Shown: piece by piece, positions 32,361-43,456 of the stretch
Position numbering within the stretch: position 1 is the stretch's first letter
Layout: each line of letters opens with the position of its first letter
From: Theobroma cacao
Taxonomy: Eukaryota; Streptophyta; Magnoliopsida; Malvales; Malvaceae
Reading direction: 5' to 3'
DNA: 64,000 bases
Assembly: GCF_000208745.1 (NCBI RefSeq)
Contig: NC_030859.1
Location: forward strand, 14,356,225 to 14,420,224
Made by a program: the position numbers and the translations under genes
The notes under the pieces: model-generated
The model's database searches: none
What the model was told of the DNA's origin: nothing
The model's input: only the letters and a program-made list of their open reading frames with translations

Positions 32361-35356
32361 TTACACTTTGTGACTGGGGTGTTCACTTTCTGCTGATTCT
32401 TTACGGATTTCACCATTATTTTGACCGAAAGAGCCATCCACTTCGGCATCAAAGCTAGCATGCACACTGTATAAGACGTATACGAGCACTGCTAGAGCCG
32501 AAAAGAATCCGAATCGCACATAGGATGGTCCACCCAGAGACCCCATCAGAAATATGTTCAGGAAGATTGATATAGATGGTAGCCATGGCATGAAAGGGAC
32601 ACCCCAGAAGTCAGGTTTCCGCGCCTGTGGTACCATGCAACGAAATATCTGTAATATGGATATTGCAATTACAACGCAAGTGCCTAGTACAAAGGCCTTG
32701 GGCTTGCCTGGCGGTGCAAAATGCCACAGTAGGGTGAAGATAATGGATGTGAGGGACAGTAAGCATAGGAAAGATAATGTAGACCATGGCTTCGTTGTGC
32801 CCACCACAACGTAACGCCTGTAGATTACTGCATTTGCTACCATGTAAAACACAAACAGTGTGCCAATGGATACAAGGTTCAAGAGGACGCTTAGATCTGT
32901 GAAAAGGGCAATTGCAGCTGTGAAGATTCCTGAAATGAAAAAGGATGCGTACATTTGTAAGAAACTTGGAAGCTGGAATTGAATCAGCAACTTAATTATC
33001 AAGGTGAGATACGTCAACTACAAAAACACTCCATAAAGATAATGAAAAGCCGATAAAGAAGCCCACGGGGAGATAACACACAGACATTCACACACACGCA
33101 ATTCAGATAACGAAAAGTCAAGATATCCTGCTGAGTGTCAAGTATGAAATTCCAAAGCAGTCTTTGGTAGTTGGACTGCCTATGAACCATACACATCCTA
33201 GTCATTAACCTTATCATTGTAAGGGAACTTTCACTGGTGACCTTGTGAAGAAAGGTCGCTTTCAATCATGGGCTCCAATTTAAAGGGCTTTTATCTTCCA
33301 CAATTAAAGACGGATGGACCAATATAGACCAGATTTCTTCATACATACATACATACATACATACATACAGTGCATATCTTAGATAGCATTAAAGCAAAAT
33401 AGGAAAGAGGTTGAGTGAAAAGGCAGTGCTGAATCAGTCAATAATGTCTATGATCATGTAATCTCTCTCTCTCTCTCTCTCTTCCTCATTCAATTCCGGT
33501 CACATGCCTGCCCTATGTGAAACGGAAATTTACTTTGTTTTTTGTGTCCCAATGCTTCCATGATTTTACTGACAGAAACTCTTTGAAAAGGAAGATGAGG
33601 CCAAACCTTTGTTCATCTTAGAATATATATATATATATATACATACCGCATCCAAAGAGCTATCTCTAGAAGGGAATGAGCAGGTCTAAGTAGGAATGGC
33701 AAAAGAGGGCTGATGCATGTCATTGAACTCCCCATGTGTCAAAGCAGCATGAGCTGGAAACAAATATTGGACAGCCACAAAACAAAACGGTCCTCAGCAG
33801 CAAACTTGAGCAAAGAAACACGCATTTAAGGTGAAGGGAAACGGTTCAAAGTGGGTCCCTTTGCAACGTCCAAACTCCAGATGAACAACTTCGAACCACC
33901 ACAAAAATCAATGTCCATAAATGAAAAACACGCACATAGAGCCCAATGACCCCTCATCGATAGCAGTTCAAGCCATTATTACTCGAATAAACAGTTCAAA
34001 AAATAAATATATGTATGTAAAATATTCAGAGCAATGTTAAAGAAAACAAACCCGTACCAAGAAAGGCGGAGGCGTTGACAGGCGTAGATGTCTTGTGGTG
34101 GACCCTGGCGAGCCAGGCGGGGACCACGCTGGACCGTCCGATGACGCACATGTACCGAGCCTGCCCCAGCATCGCCACCAACAGCGACGTCAGTATCCCG
34201 AAGCTGGCCCCCACCCCTATCACCCTCGACACCCACTCCCAGCCATCCGATCTCCCACTGAACGCCGCCGAAAACGGCGCCTCCACATCGATCTGCGTGC
34301 TCATCACCACACCCAAATAATCTCTCAATTGAAGGCCATTTTGGTCGTTTCGTTTATTAGAAAAACGAAAAAAAGAAAAAGAAAGGGAAACAGAAACGGA
34401 ATTACCATGTCGTAAGGGAGGAGCTTGGACATGGAAGCGGCCATGAGGCAGTAGAGAATGGTAACGATGATTACGGAGCCCGACACCCCGACGGGAATAT
34501 CCTTGACGGGATCACGGACTTCCTCAGCCATGGTGGAGACGGCGTCGTATCCAATGTAACTCAAATAAACCGCGGCTGCCCCGTTAAAGACACCGGAGGG
34601 TCCGTGGGGAAAGAAACCGGATGGATTGTCGGGGTTTGCTGGATGCGTGAAATTGTTCCAATCCCCTCTCCAAAAACCCATGAATATTACAAAGCCTATG
34701 AAAAGGATATGTAATGCGGTAAGTATCATATTCACCACCGAACTTTGTTTTGTGCTGTAGCAGATGATGAGAGTGATGATTAATACGACGGTGCAAGCCA
34801 CCACGTCAATTTCGTCGAACCCTTTTGGGAGTCCTGGAACCGTGAATCTCCATTTTGCTGTGGATATACCAATTGCGGCACCCAAATAAGAGGTGAAGCT
34901 TCTGGCCACCGCTGCGTTTGACATCACGTACTCCATTATCAGATTGGCTCCAGTCAAAAATGCGGCAAACTCCCCAAAGGTAACTCGGAGGTAGCTGAAG
35001 GCACCGCCAGCCAAGGGCATGTGAACGGCGAACTCCGTATAGCAGAAGGCGGAGAGGAGGGCGCAGAAGCCAGCAATGGCATAAGAGATTACGATGCCAG
35101 GGCCAGCGTGGAGGCGGCTGGCTTTGCCGGTGGTCACGAACACACCAGCTCCCAGCATGCCCCCTATTCCCAGCCCAACCAAGTCAAACCAACGGAGGCT
35201 CCTCTGCATGTCGGAGCCAGAACGGGCCCTCACCCTGCTCAACTCTTCATATGGGGTAGAAACAGAGCCTGCACGCCGAGCCAAGCGTCCTGGGGTGTGG
35301 ACAAGGGCCCGGAGGTAAGATTGGAAACTAGAGAAAGAGGAAGCTTGGGTGTCCAT
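32361..35356 (-). CDS. cationic amino acid transporter (CAT family, APC superfamily)
   Basis: Three exons: 35356-34406 (951 bp), 34292-34058 (235 bp) and 32929-32361 (569 bp). Introns are 113 and 1128 bp, both GT-AG, with phases closing to 585 codons (584 residues), the usual plant CAT length. The N-terminus is a soluble tail (F-Q-S-Y-L-R-A-L). Then comes a multi-spanning core with the glycine-rich first helix G-I-G-G-M-L-G-A-G-V-F, Y-T-E-F-A-V, and Y-I-G-Y-D-A-V-S-T-M-A-E-E before the R-D-P-V-K-D-I-P loop. G-Q-A-R-Y-M-C-V-I-G-R-S follows in exon 2. The last exon holds the C-terminal helices (F-T-D-L-S-V-L-L-N-L-V-S-I-G-T-L) and a hydrophilic tail. These proteins carry Lys, Arg, His and other amino acids across the plasma or vacuolar membrane. 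It is closest in feel to the CAT1/CAT5/CAT8 group. No breaks are seen. Confidence 0.93.
33338..33645. repeat. microsatellites in transporter intron 2
   Basis: An ATAC tetranucleotide run (about 33342-33368), a CT run (about 33463-33482) and an AT run (about 33625-33642) lie within the 1128-bp intron. Confidence 0.9.
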
Positions 35357-35441
35357 TAGGAAGATGAAAGATGAAAGATGGGTTTTCTCTGTCTGGGGTG
35401 TATAATGGAGAGTTATGGCGTTTTGGGTTGCTTCATTGATG

Positions 35442-35448
35442 ATTTATA
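35442..35448 (-). promoter_or_regulatory. TATA box of the transporter gene
   Basis: The minus strand reads CTCTATAAATCATC about 90 bp upstream of the ATG. Allowing about 30 bp to the start site leaves a short 5' UTR of roughly 55 bp. Confidence 0.55.
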
Positions 35449-35459
35449 GAGACGGTGAA

Positions 35460-36539
35460 TAAAGACTAAACAGAAAGGAGCAGCCACTTTTGGATAAAAA
35501 GGATTTTAGAGAGGGTGCGCTTACAGGCACTGCTCACTGACTTGTCATTGCTGGGCGGGGGTTACGGCTATGACCCCAGTATGAGGTGCTTGCATGCCCC
35601 ACATAATCTCAGGGCGCGTGTCTAGCACCCTACCTTGCTTCATTTTTGTTGATTTTTTTAATTCAGTTTGGTTTGGCCGTAGATTTTTAATGGTTACCAA
35701 AGTGGTCATTTTCACAGTCGTTTAGACGTACGCCTGGTCAATTTTGTCTTTCTGCCATACGACAGTCAATCTTCCTTTTAACTTCAACATCCATGAAAAT
35801 GGATATTCTTTACCCCACTTTCTTTTTTTTTTTTCAGGTCCTAAAATAATTTTTTAACATTTAATATTTTCATTATTTCTATACTATAAATTTATTATTT
35901 ATTATTTTTTTGACCTTTTAATATTAAAAATCACAAATTGGCGAGTCATGGAATAGTAATGCCTTACAAAAGGAACAATAAAATATTATATTTTGGAGGA
36001 AAAAACATGTAATGCTATTATAGGTAACAGAATTTTAAAACTTTTCTCTTCGGCACAATCATGGTTTGGTTGTTTATTTTTAAAAAGAAATTAAAATAGA
36101 TTAATTTCATAAAAACCATAGAAGCAGGTAAGTTCACCTGCCCTCCCATCTAAAAAAGCAGTAGGTGAACAAAAACACACTAATTTACCCCACAAAGAGG
36201 TAAAAATATCTCCAAACATCCTTGGCCAGTGGTGCAAACATAGTTCAAAGTAAAAGCATCCACCCTTAGAGAGAAGCCCAACTCTCTCTCTGTATTCACA
36301 AAAAACAGAACCCCAGGCAAAATATCCCCTCCTCCATCTGCACACAAAATTCACAGCCTGAATAGACCTGTAAAAAATCAACAGTATCACAAACATACCA
36401 GCACCGAGGCTCATTTTTCTTAGCATCACAACTCTTTGCATTCCCCTGCACAAAAAGCGTTAAAGACAGGAAAAAAAAAAAAGAAAACAGCAAATTATTC
36501 CTTCCAATCACCAAACCAGAAGCATATTTATAACTTCAT
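35460..36539. other. transporter upstream region and intergenic DNA; doubtful small frame
   Basis: No confident gene. On the minus strand, 36514-36296 is a frame with a hydrophobic start and eight cysteines, crossed by a GTGCAG acceptor-like site near 36448. But it opens with TTG, not ATG, and overlaps a different cysteine-containing frame at 36453-36091. It is left as unassigned. Confidence 0.3.
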
Positions 36540-38250
36540 AACAGACTTAACCTTTACAATAGTCTTTTCAAGGCTTAAACTTAACCCTTCTACCTTTCCA
36601 CTTAGTTAAGGTATAACCACTCACAAGTAATTCCTTTTGGAAGTTAAGGAAGAACTTTTACAATGTAATACAAGGATGGTGAAAAACAAGCTCAAATGCC
36701 TCTAAAAAGGCTAAATAAAACAACGAAAAGAAGGAATGAAGGCTCTTAGAAGAAATTAGGAAGCTTAAGGCTCAAGTAGCTCAATGAAGGAACACTTTGA
36801 TTTTGAGAGTGATTCTTGAGGAATCTTGAGTTAGATGTTTCACTTTAGCTTAATAATCTTGCTCTTGGTGTTCTTTTGCCTTGGAAAATGTGCCCCAAAC
36901 CTTCATTTATAGGTAAGTGTCCTAAAATAACTGTTTGGGGATTTGTGCTTTAAAAAATAGTTATTATACATATTTTTTTCTAACTTGTATAATGCAAGGT
37001 CTCAGTACCTTCAAAGCAGGTCTTGATACCTTCGAATCGTATCTTGATATCTTGTTGCTTGAATCAATTGAAGTCTCGATATCTCTCTTACATGTCTCGA
37101 TACATTACTGCTTTTTGGCATTCTTAGACTAAAAGATGTCTTGATATATTGCAGCCTAGTCTCAATACATTTGATGTTGCTTTTTGGAATTTCTAGTTTA
37201 GAAAGGAGGTCTCGATACTTTAAAGGTGGGTCTTGATACATTAGCACATGCTCTTTGGAAATTGAAGTCTGGTGATGATGTCTTAATACCTTGAAGCCAT
37301 GTCTTAATACAGTTGCACTTGCTTTCTGGAAGTTTGAAGCTTGGAGGTGAAGTTTCAATACCTTGAGGACAAGTCTCGATACTTTGACACTTGTTTTCTA
37401 GAATTTTGGACTTTTGAGGTGATGTTTCGAGACTTTAAGGTTAAGTCTTGATACATCAACACTCGTATTCTAGAATTTGGGGCTTCAGAGGTGGTGTCTC
37501 GATACATCTGTGGAATGTCTTTATACATTTGCTTCTTGAGGCTATTTCTAAGGCATTTTAAGCTTGATGTCTCGATACTTACTCAAAGTGTCTTGATACC
37601 TCTATGCTGTGAGACATTTTTTAAGGTATTTTGAGCTGTAAACTTATACCAATACTTAGCCATTTTTCTTGCAAATGCTTAAGGGATTTTGTGGTGTTCA
37701 AGAACACTTTAAGACTTATATTTTGATCATTTGATTTTGTCATTTTAAAATAGGATCAATTGTAAAGCTAATAATCTCTCATTTTTTAATAGGACAAAAC
37801 TAATGAGCAAAAATTGATTTTAAAAGCTCCCTTTTAAGTTTTTGAATTTAAGCACATTTAAGAATGAAAAGCTCCCTCTCACTTGATGCTGAGTTTTGAA
37901 AAATTCAAGTGCATTTATGTGAGTGCAATGTTGCAATTTGCTCAAAATACTTCTCTCCCTTTTTGTTATATCAAAATAAGTAAAATAGACTTAAGGGTAG
38001 GACTAATGTAAAGCATTATCTCAAGTCATCAAAATCATAAAAGTATTCACCATTTATTTAAGTGAAAATATTAACATTAGCGTCCAAAATATACATATAA
38101 GTAACTATCACCATCCAAAATATTAACTTCTCAAAAGAGTTGGAGATATAACTATATCCACAAAAGTATGATGATTAAATATAAGTGTATAAAATGATCA
38201 TCCAACAAGAAAACTAGACAATGTTTGAAAATAAAAACATATGTTCCCAA
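36540..38250 (-). repeat. dispersed LTR-derivative-like repeat, copy 1 (TCTCGATAC type)
   Basis: Non-coding. It shares order and sequence with 39859-42640: a TTTTCAAGGCT block (36565), a CTCTAAAAAGGCTAAA block, a TATA box on the minus strand, a motif array, and a later block AAGCTAATAATCTCTCATTTT followed by GACAAAAC. Read on the minus strand, the array (36997-37622) precedes the TATA box TATAAATG at 36911-36904. This looks like an LTR or a large retrotransposon derivative. Its outer ends are not defined. Confidence 0.55.
36997..37622 (-). repeat. array of about 19 TCTCGATAC-type motifs upstream of a TATA box
   Basis: Nineteen instances of TCTCGATAC(A/C/T)TT or one- to three-base variants (TCTTGATACCTT, TCTCAATACATT, TTTCGAGACTTT and so on) occur in about 625 bp. 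They are separated by unrelated 15-50-bp spacers. Most variants are C-to-T or G-to-A in the CG. The nearest motif is about 90 bp upstream of the minus-strand TATA box. Confidence 0.75.
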
Positions 38251-38860
38251 AAGAAATCATGGCAAAATGGGTGGAGTGATGAAAGATGGGTCTGTAAGAT
38301 CAATGGAAGGATTGACTGAATCAGTAGAAGGATCAACTAGAGTCATGGTATCAGTGTGGGATCGATTGGAGTAGTTGGTTGTGTTGACAGAATAATATTG
38401 CATTGCTGGACCAAAAAAGCAACCTCTAGCTCCATAGTAGTGACTGTTGTCAGATTTACCAAGTAATATAATAGAAAGTAAAGTTTGTTCCCCCGGAGAA
38501 TTGCCCAAATCTTTTTGCTAAATATTACAATTAAAACAACTTAATCTTATCCAAATAACAGAATTAAAAGCTACTAAAAAATTAATAAACTAAAATTGAA
38601 ACTAGAACATTAAAGGAAAAATAACAATTTAATTAATTAATCAATCAAATAAAAGTCTAGAACCACAATATCCCTTCAATGTTTCATCTAAATCTCTCAT
38701 ATTCCTTTTTTACTTACTAAATAAGCCTAAGTTGTTAACTTAGAGTTCTAGATTTTTTTATAAGTCTCTTATAACTCTATTATATAGAGTTATTTTGTCA
38801 TATTTTGGATGCTTAAGTAGCTAAGTCTTTGAGATTTTAGGGTCAGAATTTAGTATTTTT
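38251..38860. repeat. dispersed repeat fragment (same family as 42640-43456)
   Basis: It shares CAAGTAATATAA, then TTAATCTTATCCAA, AATTAATAAACTAA and TTTCATCTAAATC in order with 42680-42905, at substantial divergence. No coding potential. The element class is not known to me. Confidence 0.4.
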
Positions 38861-39858
38861 AGTTGTTTTTCTTAATCAAGTTTAATGCATGCTTAGTAGT
38901 TTAGTTAAGTTACTTTAATTTAATTTTATGTTATTTTTCTTCAAATTACTTTAAGTTTAGTTATTGTTGATCTTTTTTATTGTTTTTGTAAGAAATCTTA
39001 TGAAACTGCTTTATTTCATGAAAATCCTTGCAAGTATGGTGATAGCTTCGTTTGTACATGCTAGAGTATTTCGAGGAGAACTTTTGCTACAAAAGTCCAA
39101 CTGATGTGATTCTTGAGTCATTGGAAAGATAAGAGACAGAGATACATCTTTCATATATCATTATATCCATTTTGGATTAGATCAATGTGAAAATCATGTT
39201 GGAAGAGGCTGAACTGCTGTAGTTTTTATACAAGGTAACATGAAGCAATGAAGGTTCTGACCTTGAATTGCTCAAGGCTGCAGCACCACAAGGCAACAAG
39301 GCATCATAGTAGGACTAGAGGCTACAGTGCCATGGTGTGAAGGAAAGCAAGGCCGCGATGCTAGTGGAAGTTGATGCCCCGTACATTCACTTGAGGGCAC
39401 GGTGCCATGGCGTTGAAGAGGCCAAGGCCGTGATGCTAGACGTGTTTCCCCAAAAACTACATTTTCGGGATTTTAATTCTAGGGTTGTTTTGAGACTATT
39501 TAAAGGGCCTTTTAAGAGGTTTCAAAGGGGAGCTATAAAGCAACTACTATGGAGAAAAAGAGGACAAAAATAAAGCAAGAAAGCAAGAGAATTCAAGAAA
39601 GATTTTTGATTCAAGAGCTTCAATTCTTAGTTTCTCTATTTACTTTTGTTTTTTTCTTACTTTCTTTAACTTGGATTAATGGCTAATTTTCTTTGGATGA
39701 TGTTTTTATTAGATATTACGAATTAATTTACTTTTTCTAGGATTAGGATTGAACTTAACATGTAATTTGAATTCCTAATCTCTCTTTTGCTTATTTTCAA
39801 TGAAATATGAGTTGTTTATTCTAATTCTATTTTTAATGCTTCTAATTGCTTTGTTAGA
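38861..39858 (+). repeat. dispersed non-coding repeat with GCCATGG-type motifs
   Basis: 39270-39450 holds repeated phrases GGCTACAGTGCCATGGTG, AAGGCCGCGATGCTAG, GGCACGGTGCCATGGCG and AAGGCCGTGATGCTAG. A TATA-like CTATTTAAAGGG at about 39496 follows within 50 bp. A 78-codon frame crosses it but has no domain, and its composition is explained by the motif repeats. It is probably an LTR-like or unclassified repeat. Confidence 0.4.
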
Positions 39859-42231
39859 AATGTTATCTCAATGGATCAAGTAACAAGAATATCCAAGAAG
39901 GGGGTGAATTGGATTTTAAAAAATTTGGAAAGTGTAAAACAATTGACTATAGTCGACCATAAAAATTCTCTAGTTGACTATGGTTGTAATGCTTTTCACA
40001 AATCAACACCATGTCTTTCAAACAAAATTGTGGTAAACTATAAAAACTCAAGAATCAATCCTATACTAGAAAACTCATTTTGAAAGCTTGTAAAAGGAAT
40101 TTCAACAAAAGCTTTGATGTATATGCTAGTTTTAATCAAAGCTACATAATCAATCATAGATAATGTTTACTTTGAAATGCTTAAACATTCTTCAAATGTA
40201 AATCAAATAAAGGTAAATTTGAGTAAAACATTTCAAAAAATCTTTTCAACAAGGAATAGACATTTTGTCATGGTTGAAAAATGTTTTTAACAAAGACACT
40301 AACCAATTTTGTAATGCGTATGAAATCAAGGCTTTAGCAATTTGTAAAATGAGTTTTGCAAAGTCAAGTGCAGAAATTTAAAGTAATAAAAATGAAGACA
40401 CAAGGATTTATAGTGGTTCAACTTTCTTTAATACCTACTTTTACTCCTTTAGCACACCAATGAATTTTCAATTGACTAAAAAGGATTCTTGCTTTTTAAT
40501 AAGAAACGATAACCCTTACATAATCCATCAAAGAGATTCTTGCTTTTTAACGGGATCAAGTGGTAACCCATGGTTTTAACAAGTTCACCATAAACTCATG
40601 GTGTTTAACAGGCTCACCACAAACCCATACACAATCCACAAAAAGATTCTTACTTTTTGATAAGAAGCGATAACCATTACAAAATAACTTTTCAAGGCTA
40701 AGCTAAAACCTATACAAAAATAGCAATAGTGCTTCTAAAAGGTAGATTTTGCTAAGTGGGTACAATGAAGGAAGAATACCTAACATTTGGTATAAAGATA
40801 GGATATAAAGATGGGAGTGAAAGCACGAAGAAAGTTTAGCTCATGTAGGCTTGGTTTTGCTTGGTATTTTCTCATTTCATTTCAAGACCATGATCTTCAA
40901 GAGTTTAACCCTTTTTCTTTCTTCTTCCTCAACTTGAAAAGCTTCCAAATGGTCCTTTTTATAGTTAAAAGAGTCTTGGAGCCATTGGAGGTGATTAGAT
41001 CAAGAAACTAGTCATTTTCCTTTTGAATTTTGTGTCTAACAATCACTTGTAGTTGACTATTGAACTTTTCTAGTCGATTCTATTCTAGAATGCTTGTATT
41101 TTTTAAATCTGGCATAGTGTAGTCTACTACCACTCACTTAGGGTTGACTATGACTTCATAAAGGCTTGAATTTCATGTGCTTACTTCTTAGGGTTGACTA
41201 CAAACTATATGGGGTTGACTATGGCTATTTCTTTTTAAGTTTTCATGCTGCCTAGTGTAGAAATTGCAGTAGTTTAGCCTTCTCTAACATGATTTTGACC
41301 TAAATCTAGTCTGAATTGGGCAAAGTGGTAAACATAAAAGTTGTAGTGTTGTCTCTTAGCTTTTCAATGGTTTAAGAATCACATCAATTTGACTTATGTA
41401 GTGAGATTTATACTTTAAATACTGCAGCATGTACAAGAGATGCACTTAGCCATACTTGCATGATTTATCACTACAGGATTGACTTGCCTTACTCTAAGAT
41501 CAATTGGACATTTGTTTCTTCAAGAGTCCTAGACATTTGGTACTTAACTTCAGCTACTTCTTTGTGATCAAATGTTGAGTTGAGAGTGAACTTCATGGCT
41601 TGAGAACAACCTTGGTGTTGTGAAGATCAACCATCTTTGAATGCTTTGAGATAAACTTCAACACTTGTGAACCTATCTTGTAACTTCAACATCTTAAAGA
41701 TGAACATTAAAGGCATCATAAATAGAAATCATTCAAGCAAATTTAGCACTCATACAATTAAGTCATTCAAGCTTGTAGACATTTGTAGAATAAGTGTGCG
41801 ATAATTCAATAGCTTCAATAATTCATACAACTAAAACTATAATCATTTCAAGAATTTTTCAAAGATCATTCAATTGATGTTCAAGCAAAATTGATCATTT
41901 TTTCATAATCAAAACTACAATCATTTTAAAGCTAACAATCTCCCCCTTTTCTATATGACAAAACAATGACCATAATTTTCACTTAAAACGATTGTAAGAT
42001 TATCTACCCCTCAACATATGCATCAAATTTGCTCATAAACCTTTTCCTCCCATTTGTTATATAAAAAAGGTTAAGAAGTTTGAGCATTAAACACTTAAGC
42101 TCATGAACTAATGGTTAACTAAAATAAAGACATTGAGACCAAGAGTATGTAACCATTAAGCCACCAAGTTATGCATAAAGCCATTTACTACTCAACTATG
42201 ACCAAGTATTGAGAAATTAAAAGTAAGTATG

Positions 42232-42285
<54 letters not shown>

Positions 42286-42640
42286 GAGTGTGTGAAGTTA
42301 AGGTGTGAGCATACTATTCATGAAGCTAAAAAAGAGTAAGCATAAAGATGTTCAATAAGCCTATAAACCATAATACCATCAATATTCAACTCCAATATCA
42401 AGTGTTAACGATCAAGATACGGCTCAAATACCAATCGAAAGATATAAGCAAAATCTCTCTTCTGTAAAAGCAAATAAGCACAAAATCAATTTTAAGGGAT
42501 AGAATCATTTTAAAGCTCATTTTATCAATTGGTAAAGCTCTAGTAAAGGCTCCCCATTTTGAAAAGACGTTTAAGCATGCGAAGTAATTCAATCTTGCAA
42601 TGCTTAAATTCATTCAAAAAGAATATGATCAATGTTGGTC
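39859..42640 (-). repeat. dispersed LTR-derivative-like repeat, copy 2 (AGTTGACTAT type)
   Basis: Same backbone as 36540-38250, but the motif array (41046-41225) is built of GTAGTTGACTAT, TAGTCGATTC, GTAGTCTACTA and GGGTTGACTATGG. A second small cluster lies at 39945-39990 (GACTATAGTCGACCAT). Read on the minus strand the main array lies about 85 bp upstream of the TATA box TATAAAAA at 40963-40956. The conserved AAGCTAACAATCTCCCCC block is at about 41929. Non-coding. Confidence 0.55.
42232..42286. repeat. compound (CA)n(TA)n microsatellite
   Basis: About 19 CA units run directly into about 8 TA units. Confidence 0.95.
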
Positions 42641-43456
42641 GGATTATACACGTAAGTGCACGAGGCAATACAAGTAATATAAAGTAAGTCGAGTATCGTT
42701 TCCCACAAAGATTTATACCTATTCTTATTAAGTACTAAACTTCAAACAAAATAATCTTATCCAAGCACTCGATTCCAAATTACTAATTAAATTAAAAATA
42801 ATTAGTAAACTAAATAATTAACGAAGCACAAAGTGTCACCAAAAGAAATATTTACTCAAAACCTAGGATTATGGTATTTTTCAAAACTTCATCTGAATTA
42901 AATCATTTTCCTTAATTTAGATCAATGGAGTACATGGCTAACCTAGAATCCAAATTATGTACACGTCTTTGTCAAGATCATGCACATATACCTTTTCAAA
43001 ATTAATCCCATATGCCTATGCAAATTTATTAGAAAAAGTTCATTAGGTTCGTGTTCTAATATGGCTACCTAAGGTATTTCGGTATATATCTATCCTAAAC
43101 ACGAAACTATCACCTAACTTTGAAGTGAATGGAACAAAGCTAATTAAAACTATGGTTTATTCTAACTCCCTCTGTTGAGTTCCATTTAGAGACTCACTAC
43201 ATTTCAACTGGTGATCAGGCAGTGAAAAGTATTTAGTGAAGCATTGAATAAACCATGTGATTTCCATTAATACTAAGCAAGGAAAAATCAAATATTCAAA
43301 CTACATAATGAAATATCCCATGATCTTAGAAAGCAAAATTAGTTCATCATTTTTTTTACAACAAACATACTTAAATCAAGAGAAAAGATCATTTCTATAG
43401 CAAAATAACAAGAAAGAAATGAAGAGTAAAGAAATATCAAATCCTCTTTCGATTCA
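42641..43456. repeat. dispersed repeat, unclassified
   Basis: It begins with GTGCACGAGGCAATACAAG and AAGTCGAGTATCGTTTCCCA phrases that also characterise a repeat fragment at 38251. Non-coding. It is interrupted at 43456/43457 by the LTR that starts TGTAACACCCCG. Confidence 0.4.

Noticed and set aside
34075..35359. Long plus-strand frames opposite the transporter exons
   Set aside because: They are antisense shadows of GC-rich exons. The minus-strand exons carry all family motifs and in-phase introns.
39337..39573. 78-codon plus-strand frame
   Set aside because: Its sequence is made of the repeated GCCATGG/AAGGCC motifs of a dispersed repeat, and no domain is visible.
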